From Lacrimispora sinapis (lineage in GTDB: Bacteria > Bacillota > Clostridia > Lachnospirales > Lachnospiraceae), in contig NZ_CP141832.1 in NCBI RefSeq assembly GCF_043633585.1, positions 186,001-250,000 of the forward strand: DNA of 64,000 nucleotides. Direction: 5' to 3'. How positions within the stretch are numbered: the stretch's first letter is position 1; every line of letters starts with the position of its first letter. A program made the translations under genes and the position numbers. Below, one piece after another: positions 46,571-53,938 of the stretch. Under the pieces are notes generated by a model that saw only the letters and a list, made by a program, of their open reading frames with translations, had not been told where the DNA came from and did not search any database.

Positions 46571-46774
46571 ATGTTTATGACTTACGAAGTTGGAGATATT
46601 GTAAAACTGAAAAAAAAACACCCCTGCGGAAGTCAGGAGTGGGAGATATTAAGAGTTGGTGCAGATTTTCGTTTAAAATGTATGGGCTGCGGCCACCAAA
46701 TTATGGTGCCAAGAAAGCTGGTGGAAAAAAACACCAGAGGTTTAAAAGGAAACGATGGAACTCCAAAGGTATAA
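46571..46774 (+). CDS. DUF951 protein
   Basis: A 67-residue protein of the DUF951 family: VGDIVKLKKKHPCGS, then WEILRVGADFRLKCMGCGHQIMVPR. Three conserved Cys and a His suggest metal or nucleic-acid binding; no function has been assigned to the family that I know of. In many Firmicutes it lies near rpsF, as here. Start at 46571 or at the ATG two codons later; GGAAGG precedes both. Confidence 0.88.
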   Translation: MFMTYEVGDIVKLKKKHPCGSQEWEILRVGADFRLKCMGCGHQIMVPRKLVEKNTRGLKGNDGTPKV

Positions 46775-46820
46775 AGCTAAGAAAAACGCAGTAAAATGTG
46801 CAGGAAATTAAGAAAAGGAC

Positions 46821-46849
46821 TTGCTTTTATCAAATGTTTCCGGTATAAT
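46821..46849 (+). promoter_or_regulatory. rpsF operon promoter
   Basis: TTGCTT (46821-46826), a 17-bp spacer and TATAAT (46844-46849). A leader hairpin (CCTTGCT at 46872-46878 with AGCAGGG at 46891-46897) follows before the rpsF ribosome site; S6-S18 operons are often autoregulated through the leader, but the known motif is not clearly visible. Confidence 0.75.
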
Positions 46850-46924
46850 GTTATTTCGTGACATATAGAATCCTTGCTCCTGAAACTGAAAGCAGGGGCC
46901 AGAGACCACAAGGAGGTAAAAAGC

Positions 46925-47212
46925 ATGAACAAATATGAGTTAGCCGTTGTTATTAACGCAAAGCTCGAAGATGAAGAGAGAGCAGCAGCGATTGAAAAAG
47001 TTACGGGTTATATCACTCGTTTCGGCGGAGCTGTTACTGGCATTGATGAATGGGGTAAGAAAAGATTGGCTTACGAAATTCAGAAAATGAAAGAAGGATA
47101 CTACTACTTCATCAAATTTGATGGCGAATCCAGAACTCCGAACGAGTTAGAAGAGCACGTTCGTATCATGGAGCCGGTTATCAGATACTTATGCGTAAGA
47201 CAAGAGGCATAA
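46925..47212 (+). CDS. rpsF: Ribosomal protein S6
   Basis: A 95-residue small-subunit protein. MNKYELAVVI, the EWGKKRLAYEIQKMKEGYYY core and the RLCVRQE-like end (YLCVRQEA) are the S6 signature. S6 binds 16S with S18. AAGGAGG at 46910-46916 fixes the start; the upstream in-frame ATG at 46874 is not used. First gene of the rpsF-ssb-rpsR operon. Confidence 0.97.
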   Translation: MNKYELAVVINAKLEDEERAAAIEKVTGYITRFGGAVTGIDEWGKKRLAYEIQKMKEGYYYFIKFDGESRTPNELEEHVRIMEPVIRYLCVRQEA

Positions 47213-47234
47213 TAGATAAAGAAAGCGTGATCGT

Positions 47235-47687
47235 ATGAACAAAGTAATCCTTATGGGCCGATTGACCCGTGATCCAGAAGTAAGATATTCCCAAGGTGAG
47301 CGTTCTATGGCAATCGCAAGGTACACCCTTGCTGTTGACCGCAGAGGCCGGAGAAACCAGGACGGCAATGAGCAGACTGCAGATTTTATCAACTGTGTTG
47401 CATTTGACAAGGCAGGGGAGTTTGCAGAGAAGTATTTCCGTCAGGGCATGAGAGTATTGATTTCCGGAAGGATCCAAACTGGAAGTTATACGAATAAAGA
47501 CGGCATTAAGGTTTATACAACAGATATTATTGTAGATGATCAGGAATTCGCTGACAGCAAGGGCGGAGCTTCAGGAGAAGGCGGCGGTTATCAGCCAACT
47601 TCCAGACCGGCACCTTCCAGTGCAATCGGCGATGGATTCATGAATATCCCGGATGGAGTCGAAGACGAAGGACTTCCATTCAACTAA
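47235..47687 (+). CDS. ssb: Single-stranded DNA-binding protein
   Basis: A 150-residue SSB. The OB fold begins MNKVILMGRLTRDPEVRYS and includes FINCVAFDKAGEFAEKYFRQG, then a Gly/Pro/Ser-rich linker (about 110-138) and the acidic tip (GVEDEGLPFN) that binds partner proteins; the usual DDDIPF is partly changed. Lying between rpsF and rpsR is the classic arrangement. It protects single strands in replication and repair. Confidence 0.97.
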   Translation: MNKVILMGRLTRDPEVRYSQGERSMAIARYTLAVDRRGRRNQDGNEQTADFINCVAFDKAGEFAEKYFRQGMRVLISGRIQTGSYTNKDGIKVYTTDIIVDDQEFADSKGGASGEGGGYQPTSRPAPSSAIGDGFMNIPDGVEDEGLPFN

Positions 47688-47708
47688 AACGAATAGGAGG
47701 TAGCACCA

Positions 47709-47975
47709 ATGGCATTTAATAAGAATGATAAAGCTGATGGCGCTAAGTTCAGAAGAGGCGGCATGCGCAGAAGAAAAAAAGTTTGCGTATTCTGTGGAGA
47801 GAAGAACGGCGTTATTGATTTTAAAGATGCAAATAAGTTAAAGAGATATGTATCTGAGAGAGGAAAAATCCTTCCCAGACGTATCACAGGCAACTGCGCA
47901 AAGCACCAGAGAGCGCTTACTGTTGCGATTAAGAGAGCAAGACACATCGCTCTTATGCCTTATACAATGGAGTAA
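47709..47975 (+). CDS. rpsR: Ribosomal protein S18
   Basis: An 88-residue S18. Seen: RKKVCVFCGEKNGVIDFKD, KRYVSERGKILPRRITGNCAKHQRAL (in part) and IKRARHIALMPY. Two Cys pairs suggest a zinc-binding form (CxxC at 26-29 plus later Cys). AGGAGGT precedes the start. Last gene of the operon; two terminators follow. Confidence 0.97.
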   Translation: MAFNKNDKADGAKFRRGGMRRRKKVCVFCGEKNGVIDFKDANKLKRYVSERGKILPRRITGNCAKHQRALTVAIKRARHIALMPYTME

Positions 47976-48052
47976 ATCCTTATTTTGTAAGGGTTTTTGA
48001 ATTGGGTATTGGATATGGAAAGACTTCACATGAGAGTGTGGGGTCTTTTTTT
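47975..48052 (+). terminator. Two tandem terminators after rpsR
   Basis: First: AATCCTTA/TAAGGGTT followed by TTTTG (47975-47998). Second: AAGAC..CAC / GTG..GGTCTT followed by seven T (48018-48052). Confidence 0.75.
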
Positions 48053-48356
48053 GTGGAAATTAATAATAGTAGTTTTTTTAATCATTCTGTAATGATTAAT
48101 ATTTATAATTACTTAAAGTATTACCAAAGGAAAAAAACACATAGAGAGAAAAGCAAATTTTGGAATCTAACGTGTATAATATTGGCACATTAATTGACAA
48201 TAAGCTGGGTATCAAATACACTGAAAAATAAGCTTTTAATTATTTGACACGACTTATTTAAAGCATATTCATCCATGTTTTCACAGTAATATTATGTAAA
48301 GGGGTGGTTCCATTGGGATAATTACAATTCGGAACAAATAGTAGTCGGGTATTGGC
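48053..48356. other. AT-rich intergenic region with a coding-like fragment
   Basis: Gene-free stretch after the rpsR terminators. From 48290 to 48373 one frame (GWFHWDNYNS then VVGYWHGWK) is rich in Trp, Tyr and His, unlike random AT-rich DNA, but has a stop just before it and no start codon. It ends at a stop near the start of the next small frame, so it may be the remnant of the 5' part of that gene. Confidence 0.35.
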
Positions 48357-48557
48357 ATGGATGGAAGAGCTAGAAATCAAAGGAACACATATAACGTTGG
48401 TATTACTAACCGAAACTTTGATATTACTCCACCAAGTAATTGGGCACCAGTTGCAGCGGAATCTAATGTAACGACTGTTGGAGCCAATTATACAATTACA
48501 TTAAAAAGAGGAAATAATTCATGGAAATGTTTTATCACAAATAATTTATCTCTCTAA
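48357..48557 (+). CDS. Small hypothetical protein, possibly the remnant of a longer gene
   Basis: A 66-residue frame, MDGRARNQRNTYN to NSWKCFITNN. It is polar, with NWAPVAA and GANYTITLKRGNN segments that could be strands of a small secreted domain. No signal peptide and no ribosome site precede the ATG. A different frame just upstream codes a Trp/Tyr-rich stretch, so one insertion or deletion may have split a gene. A spacing of 11 bp to the next gene, which has a good ribosome site, suggests an operon. I do not recognise it; whether it is translated is uncertain. Confidence 0.35.
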   Translation: MDGRARNQRNTYNVGITNRNFDITPPSNWAPVAAESNVTTVGANYTITLKRGNNSWKCFITNNLSL

Positions 48558-48568
48558 AAGGAGTAATT

Positions 48569-48904
48569 ATGAGTAAAAAAAAATATTTGCTTCTGTGTCT
48601 TCTCCAGACTTTAATAGCAGCTATATATCCATTTGTTTACATGGTTACTTGGAAATATAAGAACTATTCATATGATTCGATGCCATATTTAGTGCTTACT
48701 TGTCTTTTTCCTTTGATTATGGGAGCAATTTTATATTTAAATAAAATTGTTTCTATTGATAAGACAGTAAGTGCCATATTTCTTGTGTTAAATCTATTTA
48801 TGGTTATAATTACATGGGAAGTAATTCCAGGAACGGTTGCTATATATAATTTATTAATTTGTGGAGTTTTACTCATATCAATTTTTGATACGGATAAAAG
48901 ATAA
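48569..48904 (+). CDS. Small four-helix membrane protein
   Basis: A 111-residue protein that is almost all membrane segments: about 5-24, 33-52, 60-78 and 82-103. Lys at the start (MSKKKYLL) and Asp/Lys/Arg at the end (FDTDKR). AAAAGGAG lies 7 nt upstream, a good ribosome site. It follows the 66-residue frame closely. Not recognised. Small proteins of this kind can be immunity or toxin-protection proteins beside secreted peptides, but nothing here proves it. Confidence 0.6.
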   Translation: MSKKKYLLLCLLQTLIAAIYPFVYMVTWKYKNYSYDSMPYLVLTCLFPLIMGAILYLNKIVSIDKTVSAIFLVLNLFMVIITWEVIPGTVAIYNLLICGVLLISIFDTDKR

Positions 48905-48962
48905 ATGTGTCTTAAGAAAGAAAAAATTATTTAAAAATGGCTTTTCTATAGAATGATAAAAA

Positions 48963-49049
48963 ATGTTAGTTATTGTGAGCAAATTTATTGTGCTCTTATT
49001 GATCATTATAGTTATTGAGGATTTTGTTATTAACATATATGATAAGTGA
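48963..49049 (+). CDS. Possible 28-residue hydrophobic peptide
   Basis: The frame codes MLVIVSKFIVLLLIIIVIED followed by eight residues ending in DK. One membrane helix followed by a short charged tail is the form of type I toxin peptides. There is no clear ribosome site, and AT-rich DNA easily gives such frames. An imperfect hairpin with a TTTT tail follows (49050-49107). Low confidence. Confidence 0.2.
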   Translation: MLVIVSKFIVLLLIIIVIEDFVINIYDK

Positions 49050-49377
49050 AAAACGGTTTCCCATCGAATCATTCTAAGTAATTAAATGGTTAATGGGGGC
49101 CGCTTTTCAATGTAAGAAAAAATTATATACTGACGAAAACAAGACTATACAACGTTTAATAATCAGCCTATTTATGGGGTTAGGTTTTATGTCTTATAGT
49201 GCGTAATATTTTATGTAAAAGGTGTTGAGTGGTTTTATGCATTGGTTATTTATAGAACGGGCTTGTTTGAACTAGGATTAAAATGCACATATATAGAGCG
49301 ATATAAAGGGGATTTAAATAAGGGCAAGAAAATCAGTAAGACTAAGAGAATTTTTAGTTTATATTTTCAACTCCAAA
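49050..49377. other. AT-rich intergenic region
   Basis: About 330 bp. It opens with an imperfect hairpin (CCCAT at 49059-49063 with ATGGG at 49093-49097, plus outer A4/T4 and GG/CC pairs) ending in TTTTC, which could end a transcript from the small-gene cluster. Nothing else was seen. Confidence 0.4.
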
Positions 49378-49422
49378 ATAGGCTCTGTATGATATGATTC
49401 AACCATATCATACAGAGCCTAT
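49378..49422. terminator. Long perfect hairpin, terminator of the YHYH gene
   Basis: A perfect 19-bp stem (49378-49396 with 49404-49422) with a 7-nt loop ATTCAAC; the stem starts ATAGGCTCTGTATG. On the minus strand it is followed by TTTTGG. It shares the GGCTCTRT start with the hairpin at 35353. Confidence 0.65.
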
Positions 49423-49484
49423 GAACATACTATTAAGAACTGATTTTCCCTTTGCTATTTCATATCATTAAAAGCTGATTTCCA

Positions 49485-50099
49485 TTAATTATGAATACGA
49501 TTTTCGTTATACCCGGTACTCATATAATGTTCATAGTATTTTTTCAAGTCATTTCCATAGGCGGTTGCCAAGTCTGGATTATTGTCCTTGTATTTCGTCA
49601 CGTCGAAAGTGCTGCATCCCTTGCGCCCTTCTGCCATTCCATTTGAAACAAAGTGTTCCAGTAGTTTTTGCTCATTATTTCCTATGATAGTCTGCAGGTC
49701 AGGGTTATTATTATAATAGAAGGTTGAGTCAAATACCAGCTTATAATCCGCGGCATTCAGAACGGGTTGTGTCTTGGTTTCTGGTGCGGGGCTGGAGTTT
49801 TCATTGGCGGCAGGTGCCGTATTGGCATTATCATATGGGCAGACGCCGTTTGGATGCAGATGGGCTGGATAGCCGTGGTGATAATGATAGCTTCCCAAAC
49901 CACTTTTGTTCTTATAATCATGATGCCCGCCCCGGGAGTCTGTGCGTCCAGAATGGGCCTGCGCAATTATGATGCCATCTGCATACCTTGCATCTGCATA
50001 TCCGATTGTCAGAATCGCAGCCAGTAATAAAATGACTTTTTTGAAATTTTTTCCAAACCTCTTTTGTTTTTTCGTAGTTACTTCCATTTTCATATACAA
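49485..50099 (-). CDS. Secreted YHYH-domain protein with two NPDL repeats
   Basis: A 204-residue protein. A basic start and a hydrophobic helix (VILLLAAILTIGYADA, about 22-37) form a signal peptide or anchor. Residues 47-90 hold a His-rich segment, AHSGRTDSRGGHHDY ... GSYHYHHG ... HLHPNGVCPY, the YHYH motif probably binding metal. After a Pro/Asn-rich linker, two ~42-residue repeats (FYYNNNPDLQTIIGNN; KYKDNNPDLATAYGND) each end in an EHx..GxxExR-like element. Family function is unknown; metal uptake or surface binding is plausible. It ends at a strong hairpin. Confidence 0.75.
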   Translation of the reverse strand: MYMKMEVTTKKQKRFGKNFKKVILLLAAILTIGYADARYADGIIIAQAHSGRTDSRGGHHDYKNKSGLGSYHYHHGYPAHLHPNGVCPYDNANTAPAANENSSPAPETKTQPVLNAADYKLVFDSTFYYNNNPDLQTIIGNNEQKLLEHFVSNGMAEGRKGCSTFDVTKYKDNNPDLATAYGNDLKKYYEHYMSTGYNENRIHN

Positions 50100-50551
50100 T
50101 TTCCCCCTATATTAATTTTTATTAATCATATCATATGGAGATTTGTATATCAATTTAAATTAATGAAGATTTGTGTTTCAACATTGCACATGCATTGGAT
50201 AAAGGGTACTATATAAGAAAGGTATCAGAATTCGTCAGACTTTAATGTGGGGAAATTATGAATAAAATTTAAATAATACTTTAGTTTTGTTTATCCGTAT
50301 TCATTAGAAATTCTGGTGAAGATTATTGAGTTGATATAGTATAAATGTACTTTTATAGTATTCTTGTAATAATGATACTGTTTTTAAGCTGTATTTTTGT
50401 TAGAATAGATTTACAGTGGTTTGTGGAAAAATTACTTTGAGTGTCACTTTAAACAAAAATTTTGGAAACTATAATGAAGAACCTATGCTGCAGGGGACAG
50501 GCTTATGAGGAGGTTAAAAGTGAAACGTGCTTTATAAAGACGGGGGAAAAA
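50100..50551. other. AT-rich intergenic region with a promoter
   Basis: A 452-bp stretch with no gene that I can support. TTGATA (50331-50336), a 17-bp spacer and TATAGT (50354-50359) make a promoter for the acetyltransferase pseudogene. GAGGAGG at 50507-50513 is followed by a GTG that opens only a five-codon frame. Confidence 0.45.
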
Positions 50552-51063
50552 ATGGCAAAAAAATTAAATATAAGATACCTCAACCCGGATCCTGGAGAAA
50601 TAAATAAAGTCAGTGAGCAAATAATGGTCAGTTATACTTCTGCATATAGAGGGCTTATGGATCATGAGTATTTGTCTTCTTTGGTAGGTAATCATTGGGT
50701 TTCGATCTTACAGGAAAGAGTACGGTTGGGAGATATTTGTCTCGTAGCAGAAATTGATGGAAAGATCATTGGAAGTGCTGTGTTCAGCGTAGTTAATCAT
50801 TTAAAAAAACTTATGCAGAATGGCACGCTTTTTATTTGCTGCCGGAATATACAGGAAAGGGTTTTGGACATTTATTTTATCAAAAGATTGAACAAGATAT
50901 GATAGCTCGTGGCTGTGGATATTGTATACTGGAGGTTTTATCAACAAATGAGCGGGCAAAAAAATTTTATGTTTCACATGGATTTTTTAGAATCGAAACC
51001 TTTAAGGTTGAAGAAAATGGAATGATACTTTTATGTGATCAAATGAAGAAAGCGTTCATTTAA
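50552..51063 (+). pseudogene. GNAT acetyltransferase, split by a frameshift in an A7 run
   Basis: Two overlapping frames together make one ~170-residue GNAT protein. The first, from ATG 50552 (GGGGG upstream), has VAEIDGKIIGSAVFSV and then loses homology at 50805-50815 (CATTTAAAAAAACTTATG). The second frame goes on as TYAEWHAFYLLPEYTGKGFGHLFY, with the acetyl-CoA loop GKGFG and NERAKKFYVSHGF. One extra A in the run would restore a full-length protein. Either it is a dead gene, a phase-variable gene, or an assembly error in a homopolymer. GNAT substrate unknown. Confidence 0.8.
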
Positions 51064-51246
51064 GCTAAATAGTAAAGCTATATAACAAAGCAATATATCA
51101 AAGCAGCAGATGTTAGTAAAAAATACGATTGACGGGTTATGAATGAATTTATGTAACATTCCAGATGATAGAGTCAAAGTTAAAAGGGATTCATAGAGAT
51201 TTTTTCAGAAAAAAAGGGGGATTTTTAAGAAATGTCCGGTGTGTTC

Positions 51247-51275
51247 TTGCCGTCTTGTCTGGGGCTGTGTTACAT
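51247..51275 (+). promoter_or_regulatory. Possible promoter of the PTS EIIA gene
   Basis: TTGCCG (51247-51252), 17 bp, TTACAT (51270-51275). It is weak, as expected of an activated promoter. No clear CcpA site was seen. Confidence 0.4.
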
Positions 51276-51322
51276 TAAAACAGATAGTGGAAACATCAAA
51301 ATGAAAGGAAAGGATTTGCATA

Positions 51323-51751
51323 ATGGATAAAAAGAAGGTCATTTTAGTATCACACGGAAAATTGTCAGCTGGTATGCTTCATTCCATACAGATGATTATA
51401 GGAGAAAATGAAGATGTATCCTCAATGGGAATGATGCCGGGAGAGCATTATCAGCCGATGGTGGATGCGTTGGAACAAAAACTGAAAGAGAATCCGGATA
51501 CCCAGTATGTGGTAGTGGCTGATCTTATGGGGGGCAGTGTATGCAATGGTATGACAACCTTGCTGCAATATCCTAATATAAAGCTGGTGGCAGGTATGAA
51601 TATGGGACTGGTCATCAATCTTGTACTTTCACCAGGCGTTTTGACGGATGAGGAAATAGATGCAAAGGTCGCAGAGGCCAATGCAGTAAACAAGAGGATT
51701 CAACCGGAGCTGCTGACAAATGGAGAAAGCGGCGAGGATGACTTTTTCTAA
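51323..51751 (+). CDS. PTS EIIA component, mannose family
   Basis: A 142-residue EIIA-Man-type domain. VILVSHGKLSAGML carries the phosphorylated His (H11), and VVADLMGGSVCNGM is the usual second motif. It takes phosphate from HPr and passes it to EIIB. It stands alone here, 7 kb ahead of EIIB-EIIC-EIID, with mannose-6-phosphate isomerase and sensor genes between. Its order at the start suggests that it is the first gene of a long PTS locus. AAAGGAAAGGA precedes the ATG. Confidence 0.92.
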   Translation: MDKKKVILVSHGKLSAGMLHSIQMIIGENEDVSSMGMMPGEHYQPMVDALEQKLKENPDTQYVVVADLMGGSVCNGMTTLLQYPNIKLVAGMNMGLVINLVLSPGVLTDEEIDAKVAEANAVNKRIQPELLTNGESGEDDFF

Positions 51752-51864
51752 ATAATTATTTGGTTTTTTATTTCGACGCTGAGTATGGAACGGCATTTCT
51801 CTGAAAGAGGGAGACAAAGAAATGTTAAAAAATAGTCAATAAAAAGACCGCAATCTAAAGTGCC

Positions 51865-52008
51865 GTCGGTACAATAAGGCGGCAGTCCAGAAAGCCGGCA
51901 GTCCAGAAAGCCGTCGGTCCAGAAAGTCGGCAGTCCAGAAAGCCGGCAGTCCAGAAAGCCGTCGGTCCAGAAAGTCGGCAGTCCAGAAAGTCGGCAGTCC
52001 ACAAAGCC
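51865..52008. repeat. 16-bp tandem repeat, eight copies plus one degenerate
   Basis: Eight 16-bp units run from 51881 to 52008. Two unit types occur: A = GGCAGTCCAGAAAGCC and B = GTCGGTCCAGAAAGTC. The order is A A B A A B A' A'', where A' ends GTC and A'' has one C for G. A ninth, degenerate unit (GTCGGTACAATAAGGC) precedes them at 51865. The block is GC rich within AT-rich surroundings. There are no spacers, so it is not CRISPR. It lies in the gap between EIIA and manA, probably transcribed. Long minus-strand frames through it are repeat artefacts. Confidence 0.95.
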
Positions 52009-52144
52009 GGCGATATAAAAAGATAACAATATACAGGTGAAAAAACAGGGAGTATTACAGATAAATTCAGAAGCAATTGTATTTACCAAATGTTGACCGA
52101 GGCAAACGCAGGAATGAAAAATTTGAGGGAGGTGCATATACATT

Positions 52145-53911
52145 ATGGCTGAACTGTTGTTTTTACAGCCGGTATTTAAGGAGGCTGTATGGGGAGGAAG
52201 GAAACTGAAGGAACGCTTTGGATATGACATACCCAGTCCGTCCACAGGAGAGTGCTGGGCGGTTAGTGCTCATCCCAATGGAGACTGTATTGTAAATGGC
52301 GGCACTTACGGAGGAGAATCCTTATCCGGTCTTTGGAGCAGCCATCCGGAGCTTTTCGGTAATGAGGATGGAAGACTGGGAAATCAGTTTCCTCTACTTG
52401 TAAAGCTGATAGATGCTCAGGAAGATTTAAGCATACAGGTGCACCCCGGCGATGCTTATGCAAAGGAACATGAGAATGGTTCTCTGGGAAAAACCGAATG
52501 CTGGTATGTTCTGGACTGTACGCCCGATGCCACGATTGTTATCGGTCATCATGCAAAGAGCCGGGAAGAATTCAGGCAGATGACAGAGGAAAAACGCTGG
52601 AATGATCTGATACGGGAAGTGCCTGTGAAAAAGGGAGACTTTTTTCAGATCCCTCCGGGGTGTGTCCATGCCATAAAAGGCGGCACACTGATCCTGGAAA
52701 CCCAGCAGTCCAGTGATATTACCTACCGGATGTATGATTATGACAGAAGGTGGAATGGTAAGCTGAGAGACCTTCATACAAAACAGTGTATGGAGGTGGT
52801 CAGTGTTCCTTTTGTTCCCGTAAAAGACCAGAGAAAGAGGCTTGAAACGGGAGCGGTGGATAAGGAACATCTGGTGACCTGCGACGAATATACGGTGGAA
52901 AAATACGAGATTCATGGTACCTGGAACCACAAATTCCAGGGGGCATTTACCAATGTAAGCGTGCTGGAAGGGGAAGGGACCATAGATGGTATTCCGCTGA
53001 AAAAGGGAGACCATTTTATTATTCCTTACGGATATAAAATTTGCGAAATAGAAGGGCAGCTTTCCCTGATCTGTTCCTGGGTGCCGGATAAGGCTCCGGT
53101 TTGCGAACATTTAGAAGATTCCATGAGTCTTGGGGTTTATGACTGGATGGGACGGTTAAAAGCCAGAGATGAAGATGCAGAACAGGTTGTTCTGGCGTTT
53201 GAAGATGTTTATGAGGAAGGGGATATGATCAAGCTGAGAGTTCCCCGGACAGAAGCTCATTATGTGGTAAGAATGGATGATACCATGGATGAAGCTCTGG
53301 TATATATGACAAAGAATGAGCTGGACTTTGAGATCCCATTTGAGGAGCGGAAAAAGTCTTATAATCCCAAGTCGTTTACCGGAAAACGTCATTATCTGAC
53401 CTGCCGCCCGGCAGAAGATTATGAGATTTACGGTTACAGGAATCTTGCAAAAAATGGAATGGACCAGCACGGGGACAGGGGGTGCTATCCTCATGCCTCC
53501 GCCAATGTGGAGACGCGGGGAGAGTCTGTATTTGCGGCCAGAAATGCCATAGACGGTGTGGTTGCCAACCGTTCCCACGGGTCCTGGCCTTATGAATCCT
53601 GGGGAATCAACAAAAGACAGGACGCACAGATGCTTCTGGAGTTTGGACGCCCGGTGGACTTTGATCAGATCGTACTCTGGACCAGGGCAGATTTTCCTCA
53701 TGACAATTGGTGGGTGGAAGCAGAACTTTCATTTTCAGACGGTACCAGGGAAATTGTAAAGATGGAAAAGAGCAGGAAACCTCACCGGTTCCAGATCAAA
53801 CGGAAAAACATAACCTGGATCAGACTGGGAAATTTAGTTCAATCCGATGATCCGTCTCCGTTCCCTGCTTTGACACAGATTGAAGTATATGGAAGGGAGC
53901 CGCGGCTCTAA
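52145..53911 (+). CDS. manA: Mannose-6-phosphate isomerase fused to an F5/8C-like domain
   Basis: A 588-residue protein. Residues 1-320 are a class I phosphomannose isomerase: zinc ligands in LSIQVHPGD (about 95-103), KTECWYVL (Glu), IPPGCVHAIKGG (His) and the catalytic Arg in ETQQSSDITYRMYDYDR. It interconverts mannose 6-phosphate and fructose 6-phosphate. A small linker domain (330-430) leads to residues 430-588, an F5/8 type C (discoidin-like) fold: SANVETRGESVFAARNAIDG, WGINKRQDAQMLLEFG and the end LTQIEVYG. ManA is usually ~315-400 residues and lacks this domain. There is no signal peptide. The ATG follows GAGGGAGG. It lies between EIIA and the regulators of the PTS locus. Confidence 0.93.
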   Translation: MAELLFLQPVFKEAVWGGRKLKERFGYDIPSPSTGECWAVSAHPNGDCIVNGGTYGGESLSGLWSSHPELFGNEDGRLGNQFPLLVKLIDAQEDLSIQVHPGDAYAKEHENGSLGKTECWYVLDCTPDATIVIGHHAKSREEFRQMTEEKRWNDLIREVPVKKGDFFQIPPGCVHAIKGGTLILETQQSSDITYRMYDYDRRWNGKLRDLHTKQCMEVVSVPFVPVKDQRKRLETGAVDKEHLVTCDEYTVEKYEIHGTWNHKFQGAFTNVSVLEGEGTIDGIPLKKGDHFIIPYGYKICEIEGQLSLICSWVPDKAPVCEHLEDSMSLGVYDWMGRLKARDEDAEQVVLAFEDVYEEGDMIKLRVPRTEAHYVVRMDDTMDEALVYMTKNELDFEIPFEERKKSYNPKSFTGKRHYLTCRPAEDYEIYGYRNLAKNGMDQHGDRGCYPHASANVETRGESVFAARNAIDGVVANRSHGSWPYESWGINKRQDAQMLLEFGRPVDFDQIVLWTRADFPHDNWWVEAELSFSDGTREIVKMEKSRKPHRFQIKRKNITWIRLGNLVQSDDPSPFPALTQIEVYGREPRL

Positions 53912-53938
53912 AGAAGATCGGGGAAAGGGGAACGGGGG

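Noticed and set aside
48290..48557. A lactococcin 972-type bacteriocin precursor
   Set aside because: The Trp/Tyr/His-rich part and the NWAPVAA segment are only loosely similar; there is no signal peptide, no start codon and no matching transporter genes, so only a remnant is reported.
51865..52008. CRISPR array
   Set aside because: Units are 16 bp, directly joined with no spacers; no cas genes nearby.
51748..52245. Long minus-strand frames with repeated DCRLSGLP words through the tandem repeat
   Set aside because: The repetition comes from the 16-bp DNA units (three units are 48 bp, in frame); no start site or family match, and manA reads the other way.
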